DNA of 64,000 bases from GCA-2705445 sp002705445 (lineage in GTDB: Bacteria > Pseudomonadota > Gammaproteobacteria > Poriferisulfidales > GCA-002705445). Every line of letters begins with the position of its first letter. Position 1 is the stretch's first letter. The position numbers and the translations under genes were made by a program. Positions 9,451 to 18,914 of the stretch are shown piece after piece. Location of the stretch: contig JBJKYB010000002.1 in assembly GCA_045561235.1 (NCBI GenBank), forward strand, positions 558,001 to 622,000, read 5' to 3'. The notes below the pieces were generated by a model, which was not told where the DNA came from, ran no database searches, and saw only the letters and a list, made by a program, of their open reading frames with translations.

Positions 9451-10385
9451 TGAGTGATAAGAAATTAATTTTTTTTCTAAATGAATATATTCTTTATATT
9501 GAGAAAGTTGTTAATTATGCTGAAAATACCGTATCGTCATATAGACGAGATCTTCAATCTTTTATAATTTTTTGTGAAAAGATTAAAGTCGATGATGTCT
9601 TATCTGTCGACGAAAAAGTTGTCAGAGATTTTGTATCTCATCTTCATAGAAATGGTATTGGGCCAAAATCTATAAAAAGGTACTTGTCTAGTTTACGCAG
9701 TTTTTTAAACTTTCTCTTAAAGAAAAAAATTATAAAGAAAAACTTTGCTGATGGCATTAGGTCTCCTAAGGTGAGTAAAAATTTACCAGAAATATTACAA
9801 CATTCAGATATTGATTTATTGGCAAATATTAATTCTAAAAAAGAAAGTTTTTATAAGAATAAGGATTTATTAGTCAGAGATACTGCAATATTTGAACTAT
9901 TTTACTCTTCTGGTTTAAGATTAAGTGAACTCTCAGATATTAAATTTTCAAATATAAATTTTACAGAAGCTATTTTAAGAATTACAGGTAAAGGGAATAA
10001 AACTAGAGTTGTTCCTATAGGCACAAAGGCAATTTCTTCGATAAATATTTGGGAAGATGTTAGGAAAAAATATAATAAATGTAATAATGATTTCTTATTT
10101 ATAGGTTTGAATGGCAATAAAATGTCCCCTAGAAATATACAACTGAGAATGAATACTTTAGCTAGAGCATCTGGCGTAGAGCAAAAACTTTATCCACATA
10201 AATTAAGACATACTGTCGCTACTCATTTACTTGAATCCTCGGGTAATATTAGAGCCGTGCAAGAGTTCTTAGGTCATGAGAATATAAGTACAACTCAAAT
10301 TTATACCCATTTAGATAACCAGTATCTGATGACTGTTTATGATAAAGTACATCCAAGAGCAAAGAAGACTATTAAAAAGGACTAA
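9450..10385 (+). CDS. xerC: Tyrosine recombinase XerC
   Basis: 311 residues. With XerD it resolves chromosome dimers at dif. An N-terminal SAM-like core-binding domain (about 10-100) is followed by the catalytic domain with SSGLRLSEL (first Arg, about 156), HKLRHTVATH (His-x-x-Arg, about 250), LGHEN and the nucleophile in QIYTHLD (about 284). XerC rather than XerD is chosen because it follows dapF and DUF484. It is a housekeeping recombinase; nothing around it suggests an integrated element. Confidence 0.93.
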   Translation: MSDKKLIFFLNEYILYIEKVVNYAENTVSSYRRDLQSFIIFCEKIKVDDVLSVDEKVVRDFVSHLHRNGIGPKSIKRYLSSLRSFLNFLLKKKIIKKNFADGIRSPKVSKNLPEILQHSDIDLLANINSKKESFYKNKDLLVRDTAIFELFYSSGLRLSELSDIKFSNINFTEAILRITGKGNKTRVVPIGTKAISSINIWEDVRKKYNKCNNDFLFIGLNGNKMSPRNIQLRMNTLARASGVEQKLYPHKLRHTVATHLLESSGNIRAVQEFLGHENISTTQIYTHLDNQYLMTVYDKVHPRAKKTIKKD

Positions 10386-10388
10386 AAT

Positions 10389-10748
10389 ATGGCAACAAAA
10401 ATACCAGTTGAGATTAATCTTCATCAGCAATCTGCATATTTGACATTAAAATATGATGATCAGTCATTTGACTTAGCAGCAGAATATTTGAGGGTTTATT
10501 CTCCATCTGCAGAAGTTATGGGGCATGGACCGGGACAAGAAAAACTTCAAGTTGGTAAAGAAAATGTTTCAATACAAAATATTGTGCCAGTTGGAAATTA
10601 TGCAATACAAATTTTGTACGATGACGGTCATGATACTGGAATATACTCTTGGGAGTACTTGTATGAATTAGGCTGCGCATATGAAGATAAATGGAATAGT
10701 TATCTGCAAAAATTAAAGGAAGCTGGATATGAGCGAGTTAAACAATAG
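10389..10748 (+). CDS. DUF971 (gamma-butyrobetaine hydroxylase-like N-terminal) domain protein
   Basis: 119 residues. It matches the small stand-alone GBBH-like/DUF971 proteins of proteobacteria: LTLKYDDQSFDLAAEYLRVYSPSAEV, VPVGNYAIQILYDDGHDTGIYSWEYL and a C-terminal helix. Function is not established, and no zinc-binding cysteine cluster is visible in this copy. Its last 20 bases overlap ubiE, suggesting coupled translation. In Pseudomonas-type genomes the orthologue lies near hslVU; here it sits directly before ubiE. Confidence 0.85.
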   Translation: MATKIPVEINLHQQSAYLTLKYDDQSFDLAAEYLRVYSPSAEVMGHGPGQEKLQVGKENVSIQNIVPVGNYAIQILYDDGHDTGIYSWEYLYELGCAYEDKWNSYLQKLKEAGYERVKQ

Positions 10749-11487
10749 AAAAAATGATTCAAATTTTGGATATAAAAAAGTTACTGAAACTGAAAAAGTT
10801 TCTTTAGTTAATAATGTTTTTACATCTGTAACATCCCGATATGATTTAATGAATGATTTGATGTCATTTGGAACTCATAGGCTTTGGAAAAAGTACTTCT
10901 TATTATGTTCCAATATAAAAAAAGGGGAAGTAGTTTTAGATCTTGCATCTGGGACTGGTGATGTAACAAAGCTTGCAAGTGAAGCTGTTGGAGAGAACGG
11001 TTTAGTTGTATCTTGTGATATAAACTTTACGATGCTAAATCAAGGTAGAGAAAATTTAATTAATAAAGGTTTCATAAAAAACATTTTCTACGTACAGTCC
11101 GATGCACAATATTTAGCTTTTCGAGAAAATAGTTTTGATCATGTGACAATGGCTTTTGGTTTGAGGAATACTGCTAATATTGAAAAGGCGCTAGAATCTA
11201 TATATAGAATCTTAAAACCAGGTGGATCCGTTCAGATATTAGAATTTTCTAAAGCTGAAAAGCTAATTGAAAAGCCCTATAAAATTTTTTTAAATAATTT
11301 TGTTCCTTTTCTTGGAAAATATGTAGCCAAAGATGAAAAGAGTTACAAATATTTGGCGGAATCAATTCAAATGCACCCATCACAGAAGGAGCTAATCACA
11401 CTAATGGAGTCCAGTAAATTTGAAAAATGTAAATACAATAATTTATCGTTTGGTGTCGTATCAATCCATAAGGGGTATAAAATATAA
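10729..11487 (+). CDS. ubiE: Demethylmenaquinone/2-octaprenyl-6-methoxy-benzoquinol C-methyltransferase UbiE
   Basis: 252 residues. This SAM-dependent C-methyltransferase acts in ubiquinone (and menaquinone) synthesis. The SAM-binding motif VLDLASGTGDVTKLA lies near residue 70, DAQYLAFRENSFDHVTMAFGLRN near 125 is the family signature, and ILKPGGSVQILEFSK follows. Residues from GYKKVTETEKVSLVNNVFTSV onward match the family N-terminus. The start lies inside the DUF971 gene. The stop abuts the ubiJ start, forming a ubiE-ubiJ-ubiB operon. Confidence 0.96.
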   Translation: MSELNNRKNDSNFGYKKVTETEKVSLVNNVFTSVTSRYDLMNDLMSFGTHRLWKKYFLLCSNIKKGEVVLDLASGTGDVTKLASEAVGENGLVVSCDINFTMLNQGRENLINKGFIKNIFYVQSDAQYLAFRENSFDHVTMAFGLRNTANIEKALESIYRILKPGGSVQILEFSKAEKLIEKPYKIFLNNFVPFLGKYVAKDEKSYKYLAESIQMHPSQKELITLMESSKFEKCKYNNLSFGVVSIHKGYKI

Positions 11488-12057
11488 ATGGTTACAGATA
11501 AAATTAATGAGCTGATTGGAAAAGCGATAGATAATAGCAATCTAGAAAAAAAAGATTTCTTAGCTTTAAATAATAAGACAATTTCAATTATTCTTAAGAA
11601 TACATCAACAATTCTTTATATAGTTTCACAAGAAGAAAAATTTAAACTTGTTGAGGAAATTGATAATGAGCCTGATTTGGTCTTAGAGGGCAGTCCAATA
11701 GCATTTATTAATTATATCAATAATGTAGACACAGCAAGCTCAATAAAAATTTCCGGTGATGCCTCTTTAGCCGAGAGCTTTTCAAATATTACACAAAAAA
11801 TTGATATTAATTGGGAGCAAATTATTTCTGAATATACAAATGATGATATAGCCTTTTACTCTTCCAAGATTTTTGAATTTATTAAAAGTAAAAAAGAAGA
11901 AATTTCAGAAAGTTTTTATAGAAACGCAAAAGAATATTTTAGAGACGAAACGGACGTAGTAACTTCAAAAAAAGAAATAAATAAATATATTGAAGACGTA
12001 GATAATTTAAAAAATAAAATTGAAGTTATGGAAGTAAAATTAAGGAATAAAAAATAG
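11488..12057 (+). CDS. ubiJ: UbiJ, SCP2-domain ubiquinone biosynthesis accessory factor
   Basis: 189 residues. The N-terminal part is an SCP2/sterol-carrier-like fold (KTISIILKNTSTILYIV, then SIKISGDASLAESFSNI near residue 90), followed by a C-terminal helical region likely to form a coiled coil (about 150-188). UbiJ binds polyprenyl-quinone intermediates and scaffolds the Ubi complex together with UbiK, which is encoded at 25862. Its place between ubiE and ubiB is the standard arrangement. Primary sequence is weakly conserved, so context carries much of the call. Confidence 0.88.
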   Translation: MVTDKINELIGKAIDNSNLEKKDFLALNNKTISIILKNTSTILYIVSQEEKFKLVEEIDNEPDLVLEGSPIAFINYINNVDTASSIKISGDASLAESFSNITQKIDINWEQIISEYTNDDIAFYSSKIFEFIKSKKEEISESFYRNAKEYFRDETDVVTSKKEINKYIEDVDNLKNKIEVMEVKLRNKK

Positions 12058-12059
12058 TA

Positions 12060-13592
12060 ATGAGACAAATATTTAGACTAATAAAGATATATAAAATTAT
12101 AATGAAAAATTCTTTAGATAAAGATATTTTGAATTTTAAATATTTGTGGTTGGTTAATATCTTTAGAATTTTTTTCCCCTCACTATGGTTTAGGAGCTCT
12201 TCTTTATCAAGAGGAGAAAGAATTAGAAAAACTTTTGAGGAACTTGGGCCAATATTTGTAAAATTAGGCCAAACAATTTCTACAAGAAAAGACTTACTGC
12301 CAGATGATATCGCTGAAGAACTCGTAAAATTGCAAGACAAGGTGCCTCCTTTTTCTGGTAAAGAAGCAAAACGAGTTATAGAAAAAGCACTGAATGACGA
12401 TATTGCAAATATTTTTGAAGAATTTGAAATAGAGGCATTGGCATCAGCATCGGTAGCACAAGTACATGCTGCAAAATTAAATGGTAATGAAGTGGTCATA
12501 AAGGTATTGAGGCCAGGGATCGAAAATATCATTGTTAAAGACATAAGCTTAATGTACTCCATTGCTAATACAATCGATAAAATATGGGAGGAATCAAAAA
12601 GACTAAAACCAGTCGAAATAGTATCTGAGTACGAGAAAGTAATTTTTGGAGAACTAGACCTTGTTAAAGAAGCATCAAATGCGAACCTCCTTAAAAGAAA
12701 CTTTACAAACTCAAGTTACTTGTACGTGCCAGAAATATATTTTGATTACTCAAAAAAAAATGTACTAGTGATGGAGAGAATTTTTGGGATTCAAATTAGC
12801 AATAAGGAGGAATTGAAGAAAAATAATATTAATATAAAAAGACTTGCTGAAAAAGGCACTGAAATTTTTTTCACACAAGTTTTTCAGCACAACTTCTTTC
12901 ATGCAGATATGCATCCGGGTAACATATTTGTATCTTACGAAAATCCAGATGATCCTAAATATTGCGCCGTAGATTTTGGAATCATGGGCTCACTTTCTGA
13001 AAGTGACCAAAAATATCTTGCTTTGAATTTTCAAGCATTTTTCCAAAGGGATTATAAAAAAGTTGCTGAGTTACATGTTGATTCAGGTTGGGTAGGAGAA
13101 GATACAAGAATAAACGAGTTAGAAAATTCAATACGTAGTGTTTGTGAGCCAATTTTTGAAAAACCTTTGAAAGATATATCTTTTGGTAATGTACTCTTAC
13201 AATTATTTTCTGTAGCTAGACAATATGATATGCAAGTACAGCCACAATTAGTTCTACTCCAAAAAACTTTGTTAAATATTGAAGGTCTTGGAAGAGATCT
13301 ATATCCTGATCTTGATTTATGGGTAACCGCTAAACCTTTTTTTGAGAAATGGGCTAGAGATAATATGGGTCTATCATCAATCATTAAAAAAATTTCTAAG
13401 AATAGTCCAAAATTTCTAAATGAAATTTCTGATTTTCCAGAGACATTATCCTTAATAAGAAAAAAGCTAAACGATACAAAGCTTGATAGCGAAATAAGCA
13501 ATCTAAAGTCAGAGGTAAAAAATTCCCGTTTAAAAAATGTTATTTTGTTTATAATTCTTCTAACAATGATTTTTTACGAAATAATTCAATAG
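12060..13592 (+). CDS. ubiB: UbiB, atypical kinase/ATPase for ubiquinone biosynthesis
   Basis: 510 residues. It belongs to the ABC1/ADCK atypical kinase family: KxGQ-type motif VKLGQTISTRKDLLPDDIA near residue 65, an Ala-rich loop in place of the usual P-loop (SASVAQVHAAKL near 128), and HADMHPGNIF near 280 with metal-binding DFG-like AVDFGIMG. A hydrophobic C-terminal segment (NVILFIILLTMIFYEI) is the inner-membrane anchor. It is the third gene of ubiE-ubiJ-ubiB and is followed 1 base later by uvrD. Confidence 0.95.
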   Translation: MRQIFRLIKIYKIIMKNSLDKDILNFKYLWLVNIFRIFFPSLWFRSSSLSRGERIRKTFEELGPIFVKLGQTISTRKDLLPDDIAEELVKLQDKVPPFSGKEAKRVIEKALNDDIANIFEEFEIEALASASVAQVHAAKLNGNEVVIKVLRPGIENIIVKDISLMYSIANTIDKIWEESKRLKPVEIVSEYEKVIFGELDLVKEASNANLLKRNFTNSSYLYVPEIYFDYSKKNVLVMERIFGIQISNKEELKKNNINIKRLAEKGTEIFFTQVFQHNFFHADMHPGNIFVSYENPDDPKYCAVDFGIMGSLSESDQKYLALNFQAFFQRDYKKVAELHVDSGWVGEDTRINELENSIRSVCEPIFEKPLKDISFGNVLLQLFSVARQYDMQVQPQLVLLQKTLLNIEGLGRDLYPDLDLWVTAKPFFEKWARDNMGLSSIIKKISKNSPKFLNEISDFPETLSLIRKKLNDTKLDSEISNLKSEVKNSRLKNVILFIILLTMIFYEIIQ

Positions 13593-13593
13593 G

Positions 13594-15744
13594 ATGAGTT
13601 CAAATTATAATCTCAACAATTTAAATGAAGCGCAGCGTGACGCTGTTTGTAATTTGACACAAAATAGTTTAGTCATAGCCGGGGCTGGAAGTGGAAAAAC
13701 CAGAGTTCTAATTCAAAGAATTTTATGGTTAATAGAAGATAACGAGTATTCGCCATTTTCTATACTCGCTGTAACATTTACAAATAAAGCAGCAAGAGAA
13801 ATTAAGACTAGACTGGCTGATACATTAAATATCAGTATTGAGAGTATGTGGGTTGGAACCTTTCATGGTATTTGTTATAGAATTTTAAGAGCAAATTATC
13901 AAAAAGTTTCATTACCAAAAAATTTTCAAATAATAGATACTGATGATCAAATTAGAATTATAAAAAGAATTATGAAAGATAATGAAATTGATAATTCTCA
14001 AATTCTTCCAAAACAGGTTGCTTGGTATATAAATAAGAAAAAAGATCAAAGTGTCAGAAGTCACAAGACCAAAGACGATGATTTTATTAGCATCCAATAT
14101 AATAAAATTTATAGAGCCTACGAGCAATATTGTAATGAAAGCGGTCTTGTCGATTTTGGGGAAATAATATTGAGAACACTTGAATTATTAAAGAAAAATA
14201 ATGAAGTAAAATCTTATTATCATAATTTATTTAGATCAATTCTAATTGATGAGTTTCAGGATACAAATACAATTCAGTACGAACTAATAAAAATCATGAC
14301 AAGTAAAGAAACTTCAGTTTTTGCTGTGGGAGATGATGATCAATCTATATATGGATGGCGTGGAGCTAAGGTTGAAAATATTGATAAGTTTCAGAAAGAT
14401 TACAAAGGTACAAAAGTTTTTAGGTTAGAACAAAATTATAGATCTACAGGTAATATTCTAAATGCAGCTAATAGCGTTATTCTTAATAATAATTCAAGGA
14501 TGGGAAAAAATCTTTGGACAGATGATAAAAATGGTGACTTAATAAAAATATTTTCTGCAAGTGATGAGGGTGATGAAGCTACTTTTGTAATAGAGACAAT
14601 ACAGAGTCATATATATGAAGATTATAAAAAAAATGAAATAGCAATCTTATATAGATCTAACGCACAATCTAGAGTCTTCGAAGAAAAATTGATTATGAAA
14701 GGAATCCCGTACAAAATTTACGGAGGATTCCGATTTTTTGAAAGGGCCGAAATTAAGGATGTAGTTGCATACATGAGAATTGCTGTAAGTAGTAAAGATG
14801 ATAATTCTTTTGAAAGAATCGTCAACACGCCCCCTAGAGGTATTGGCGAAAAGACTAAAAACTTACTTAGAGAATTTTCAAAAAAAAATAAAGTCTCATT
14901 ATATGATTCTATTCCTTTAGCACTTGAGCAATCAATTTTTACAAAAAAAACTGGTGACGCTTTACTAGAATTTTATAATCTTATACAAGTAATAAAAAGT
15001 ATTTTAGAAAAGGATGATCTTCCCTTTCAGATAAATGAAATTATTAAGATTAGCCAAATGAAATCAATGTATGAAAAAAATAAAACCGAACAAGCAAGAT
15101 CAAAACTAGAGAATTTAGATGAATTAGTCTCTGCAGCACAAGAATTTTTAAATGCTGATATCGATGAAAACGAGACAATTATCGATGCTTTTTTAACACA
15201 TACTTCATTGGAATCTGGGGAAGGCCAAGGAAATGATTGGGATGAATGTATACAAATGATGACTTTGCATTCTTCAAAAGGTCTTGAATTTCCAGTCGTA
15301 TTCTTAGTTGGGCTAGAAGAAAATTTGTTTCCAAGTAGAATGTCTGTGGAAGAGGATAATTTAGAAGAAGAAAGAAGACTTTGTTATGTTGGTATAACTA
15401 GAGCCAGACATAAACTTTATATGACACATGCCCAGATGAGAAGGCAATATGGTTCTGAGAATTACTGTATGCCCTCAAGATTCTTAAGTGAAATACCTGA
15501 GGATGTTGTAGAACAAATAGGATTTAATCCTAAAAAATTTTTTAAAAAAGAGAATATAATAGATAAAAAAAACATTTATAAAGAAAATTCTATTATGGGT
15601 AAAAGAGTTTTACATAAAAAATTTGGCGAGGGAGTTGTTATATCTGCTGAAGGAGCTGACGCAAATACTAGAGTACAAGTATCTTTTGATGAAGCGGGAA
15701 TAAAATGGCTAATATTAGCAATTGCAAATCTTGAAGAAATTTAA
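13594..15744 (+). CDS. uvrD: DNA helicase II UvrD
   Basis: 716 residues, close to E. coli UvrD (720). This superfamily 1A helicase works in nucleotide excision and mismatch repair. LNEAQRDAV Q-motif, Walker A AGAGSGKTR near residues 29-37, DEFQDTN motif II, DDDQSIYGWRGA motif III and TLHSSKGLEFP motif V are visible. The C-terminus KKFGEGVV ... IKWLILAIANLE matches the UvrD-specific Tudor-like tail, which separates it from Rep. It is the last gene of a long plus-strand run. Confidence 0.95.
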   Translation: MSSNYNLNNLNEAQRDAVCNLTQNSLVIAGAGSGKTRVLIQRILWLIEDNEYSPFSILAVTFTNKAAREIKTRLADTLNISIESMWVGTFHGICYRILRANYQKVSLPKNFQIIDTDDQIRIIKRIMKDNEIDNSQILPKQVAWYINKKKDQSVRSHKTKDDDFISIQYNKIYRAYEQYCNESGLVDFGEIILRTLELLKKNNEVKSYYHNLFRSILIDEFQDTNTIQYELIKIMTSKETSVFAVGDDDQSIYGWRGAKVENIDKFQKDYKGTKVFRLEQNYRSTGNILNAANSVILNNNSRMGKNLWTDDKNGDLIKIFSASDEGDEATFVIETIQSHIYEDYKKNEIAILYRSNAQSRVFEEKLIMKGIPYKIYGGFRFFERAEIKDVVAYMRIAVSSKDDNSFERIVNTPPRGIGEKTKNLLREFSKKNKVSLYDSIPLALEQSIFTKKTGDALLEFYNLIQVIKSILEKDDLPFQINEIIKISQMKSMYEKNKTEQARSKLENLDELVSAAQEFLNADIDENETIIDAFLTHTSLESGEGQGNDWDECIQMMTLHSSKGLEFPVVFLVGLEENLFPSRMSVEEDNLEEERRLCYVGITRARHKLYMTHAQMRRQYGSENYCMPSRFLSEIPEDVVEQIGFNPKKFFKKENIIDKKNIYKENSIMGKRVLHKKFGEGVVISAEGADANTRVQVSFDEAGIKWLILAIANLEEI

Positions 15745-15757
15745 TTGGGGGTATTGT

Positions 15758-16834
15758 ATGAAAAGAAGAGATTTTTTTAAAAGCTTTAGCAGTATTGCGT
15801 TGTTAGGCGCACTACCTTCTATTGCAAAGGCAAAAAAAATAAAGCCAGAATATAACTGGAAAATGGTCACAACGTGGCCAAAAAATTTTCCTGGTCTAGG
15901 AACTGGAGCTCAATACCTTGCCGATACAATTAACAAGTTATCTGGAGGGAGAATAAAAGTTACAGTTTATGGAGCAGGTGAATTAGTGCCTGCTTTTGAA
16001 ATTTTTGATGCAGTTTCAAACGGTGTAGCTGAATTGGGGCATGGCTCAGCTTACTATTGGAAAGGAAAGAATGATACGTTTCAATTTTTCTCAACCGTAC
16101 CATTTGGAATGACAGCAAATGAAATGAATTCATGGCTATATAAAGGTGGTGGCATGGATTTATGGCAACAAGCATATGCGCACTTTAATTTACTGCCAAT
16201 GGCTGCTGGAAATACAGGGATTCAAATGGGTGGTTGGTTTAACAAAGAAATAAATTCTTTAAATGATTTAAAAGGATTAAAAATGAGAATTCCTGGTCTT
16301 GGAGGCGAAGTGCTAAAAAGGGCTGGAGGTACGCCAGTTAATCTGCCTGGAGGAGAACTATTCACTGCTTTGAAAACTGGCACTATTGATGCCACAGAAT
16401 GGGTTAGTCCATATAATGATTTAGCTTTTGGTTTGCATAAAGCTGCAAAATATTATTATTATCCTGGTTGGCATGAACCTGGAACTACACTCGAATGTTT
16501 TGTAAATAAGGAGAGGTTTCAAGAACTCCCTGCAGACTTGAAAGAAATAATACTGGGCGCATCGAAGATGGCAAATGTAGATATGTTGTGCGAGATTATT
16601 TCAAAAAATAATGATGCTCTAGAGATACTAAAAAATAAACATAAAGTTGATATCAGATCTTATCCTGAAGAAGTGCTTGATGAATTGTACGAAATATCAA
16701 AAAAAGTGGTCAAAGAATTATCATCGTCGAGTGATTTCGCAAGAGAAGTATACAACTCATATACTTCTTTTCAGGAAAAAACTAGGAATTGGAATGAAAT
16801 TTCAATTAAACCTTATTTGAATATTAGTAAATAG
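15758..16834 (+). CDS. dctP: TRAP transporter substrate-binding protein (DctP/TakP-like)
   Basis: 358 residues from the ATG at 15758; a longer in-frame start at 15722 would lie inside uvrD and bury the signal. The N-terminus MKRRDFFKSFSSIALLGALP carries a twin-arginine motif (RRDFF) followed by a hydrophobic core, so export through Tat is likely. MVTTWPKNFPGLGTGAQ, DATEWVSPYNDLAFGL and the YYYPGWHEPG segment resemble the 2-oxoacid-binding (TakP-like) branch; the exact ligand cannot be read from sequence. The matching permeases lie on the opposite strand (17554-19406), an unusual split. Confidence 0.85.
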   Translation: MKRRDFFKSFSSIALLGALPSIAKAKKIKPEYNWKMVTTWPKNFPGLGTGAQYLADTINKLSGGRIKVTVYGAGELVPAFEIFDAVSNGVAELGHGSAYYWKGKNDTFQFFSTVPFGMTANEMNSWLYKGGGMDLWQQAYAHFNLLPMAAGNTGIQMGGWFNKEINSLNDLKGLKMRIPGLGGEVLKRAGGTPVNLPGGELFTALKTGTIDATEWVSPYNDLAFGLHKAAKYYYYPGWHEPGTTLECFVNKERFQELPADLKEIILGASKMANVDMLCEIISKNNDALEILKNKHKVDIRSYPEEVLDELYEISKKVVKELSSSSDFAREVYNSYTSFQEKTRNWNEISIKPYLNISK

Positions 16835-16868
16835 AAAGTCTGTACCAAAGACTATTAATAATTTATAC

Positions 16869-16901
16869 TATAATCAAATTATAAGCAGATAATATATCTG
16901 C
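16869..16901 (+). promoter_or_regulatory. Promoter -10 box followed by a 7-bp perfect palindrome
   Basis: The gap before the next gene contains TATAAT at 16869-16874. Eleven bases further on, GCAGATAATATATCTGC (16885-16901) forms a perfect 7-bp inverted repeat around ATA. It sits about where transcription would start, so it could be an operator or a 5'-UTR hairpin. A GGGGAG ribosome-binding site follows before the ATG at 16929. No clear -35 box is visible. Confidence 0.4.
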
Positions 16902-16928
16902 AAACTAAGATAAAGATGTGGGGAGAAC

Positions 16929-17546
16929 ATGCAAGAATTACTATTAAATCAATGGCTTAATTATTCAATTTTATTGCTTAATTCTATTGTCGCTGGACAA
17001 ATTTTATGGTTTTCAATAAATATAAAGAAATCTAGATTACTTCAATACGCAATTTTTACTTTAGGTGCAGCTTACGCAGTAGCTATTGGAGGTATATTTA
17101 AAGCTCCTGGTTTTATTGTTGATCCTCAAGTTCAAGTATTTTGGTTATTTCTGAATGCATTATTTGGCATCTATATAATATATTGCTTTGTTAAAGAATC
17201 ACAGGTTCCTTTAATACCAGCTTGCATTGGGATGGTTCTAGCCTTAATTGGCGCAGTAACTGTTTTTACAGGTATTTTAGAGTTTGGTATGAGATACATG
17301 CCAACAATTTTATTTTATGTAATATGTGTTTATTCAGGAACTGGCTTAATTATTTACCAAATTAAAGTTGCCAAGAATCAAAGAATGCAAAAAAGATTAA
17401 TTGCTGGCATAGCAGGGGTTATTTTCACAGTAGTATGTTTCAATGCATTTGATACATATACTCTAGTTAGAGATACAGCTTATACTGGCGTTTCTGAAGG
17501 CTGGGAAGGCGGAATAACAGAGCAGCAAGACGAACTTAGTAATTAA
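16929..17546 (+). CDS. Unrecognised six-helix inner-membrane protein
   Basis: 205 residues with no family I recognise. Hydrophobic stretches at about 10-30, 37-57, 67-90, 93-118, 124-145 and 157-180 predict six transmembrane helices. The C-terminal tail is acidic and soluble (EGWEGGITEQQDELSN). A strong GGGGAG ribosome-binding site precedes the ATG. It lies between the TRAP binding protein (same strand, 94 bases upstream) and the TRAP permeases (opposite strand, 7 bases away), so a transport-linked or sensing role is possible but unproven. It is not the TRAP small subunit, which is separately encoded at 18915. Confidence 0.8.
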   Translation: MQELLLNQWLNYSILLLNSIVAGQILWFSINIKKSRLLQYAIFTLGAAYAVAIGGIFKAPGFIVDPQVQVFWLFLNALFGIYIIYCFVKESQVPLIPACIGMVLALIGAVTVFTGILEFGMRYMPTILFYVICVYSGTGLIIYQIKVAKNQRMQKRLIAGIAGVIFTVVCFNAFDTYTLVRDTAYTGVSEGWEGGITEQQDELSN

Positions 17547-17553
17547 TTTTTTG

Positions 17554-18912
17554 TTAGCCAAAAATCTTTTGAGGCAACCATGTTGTAATCTCTGGAACTA
17601 TTATTATTAAAATAATAGTTATTAACTGAATTAAAATAAATGGTATCACTCCCTTATAAATATCAAATGTTTCTATATCACTGGGAATTACACTTTTGAG
17701 GTAGAAGATAGCAAATCCAAATGGTGGTGTTAAAAAGGATGTTTGAAGATTTATAGCAATTAAAATTCCTAACCATATTGGATCTAGACCCATAGATAAA
17801 AGTATTGGCGCAACTACTGGCACCACAACATATGTAATTTCTATAAAATCCAATATGAAACCTAATATAAATATTGCAAGCATAACAATTGCCAGTTTTA
17901 CATAAACATCGCCTGGAAGACTTGATAACGCATGATTGATAAAAATATCTCCTTCTAATCCTCTAAATACTAAAGAAAATATTGTTGCGCCAATTAATAA
18001 TATAAATATCATGCTAGTTATTTTTGAGGTTTTTATTAGAACTTCTTTTAATATTCCTTTATTAAAATTCTTATTTATTAATGCCAGCAATGCAGATCCT
18101 ATGGCTCCAAATGATGAAGCTTCTGTTGGAGTAGCAACTCCTAAAATTATTGAGCCTAGGACAATTAATATTAAGAATAGGGGCGAATAAAGTGAGAGAA
18201 TAATTTCTTTTAAGCTAAACTTTTTTTCAAATTTTTTCTCTGGAATTAAATCAGGTTTGAAATTTGCAATATATAATATGTAAATTATATAAAAGCTCAC
18301 CAAAATAAGCCCAGGAAATATTGCCCCAGCGAATAAATCACCAACAGAAACGCTTTCCTGTGAAAATATGCCAAGCATATTTTGGGCTTCTTGATATGAT
18401 GATGAAATCACATCACCCAATAAGATTAATATAATTGATGGGGGAATTATCTGGCCCAGGGTACCAGAGGCTAGAATAGTCCCAGTTGCAATTTTTGTGT
18501 TGTACTTTTGCTTCATCATAATTGGCAATGAAAGGAGTCCCATAGTTACAACGGTCGCTCCTACTATTCCGGTACTAGCGGCCAATAATGCCCCAACAAT
18601 TATTACAGAAATTCCTAAACCACCTTTTATATTTTTAAATAAAGCAGCCATAGAATCTAAAAGCTTCTCGGCAATTTTTGACTTCTCCAACATTATGCCC
18701 ATGAATATGAACATTGGAATTGCCACTAAAGTTTCATTTGTAATAATTCCAAATATTCTACTTGGTAAAGCATATAAGATTGATAAATCAAAATTATTTG
18801 TAAGACTGCAAATTAAAGCAAATAAAATAGATACTCCAGAAAGAGTGAAAGCTACGGGATATCCAAGCATTAAGACAAGAATTACCATTACAAATAATAA
18901 AATTGCAAGCAT
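17554..18912 (-). CDS. dctM: TRAP transporter large permease DctM
   Basis: 452 residues from the ATG at 18912. AAAGGAG (18927-18921, minus strand) lies 8 bases upstream of it, which is why it is preferred to a Met seven codons earlier. About 12 hydrophobic segments are visible, with the family features LGYPVAFTLSG, LVAIPMFIFMGIMLEKS, GALLAASTGIVGATVV and GTLGQIIPPSI. It is the sodium-coupled transport subunit of a tripartite TRAP system. Its ribosome-binding site is inside the end of dctQ, so the two are coupled. Confidence 0.93.
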   Translation of the reverse strand: MLAILLFVMVILVLMLGYPVAFTLSGVSILFALICSLTNNFDLSILYALPSRIFGIITNETLVAIPMFIFMGIMLEKSKIAEKLLDSMAALFKNIKGGLGISVIIVGALLAASTGIVGATVVTMGLLSLPIMMKQKYNTKIATGTILASGTLGQIIPPSIILILLGDVISSSYQEAQNMLGIFSQESVSVGDLFAGAIFPGLILVSFYIIYILYIANFKPDLIPEKKFEKKFSLKEIILSLYSPLFLILIVLGSIILGVATPTEASSFGAIGSALLALINKNFNKGILKEVLIKTSKITSMIFILLIGATIFSLVFRGLEGDIFINHALSSLPGDVYVKLAIVMLAIFILGFILDFIEITYVVVPVVAPILLSMGLDPIWLGILIAINLQTSFLTPPFGFAIFYLKSVIPSDIETFDIYKGVIPFILIQLITIILIIIVPEITTWLPQKIFG

Positions 18913-18914
18913 TT

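Noticed and set aside
9450..10385. XerC as integrase of a mobile element
   Set aside because: It sits in the conserved dapF-DUF484-xerC order and has housekeeping neighbours on both sides.
12026..12562. 178-codon ORF antisense to ubiB
   Set aside because: It lies wholly opposite a conserved gene and has no recognisable domain or ribosome-binding site.
13052..13501. 149-codon ORF antisense to ubiB
   Set aside because: A shadow frame; ubiB is continuous and conserved across the region.
16835..16860. AGTCT...AGACT inverted repeat after dctP as a terminator
   Set aside because: Only 5 bp of stem and no T run follow; too weak to call.
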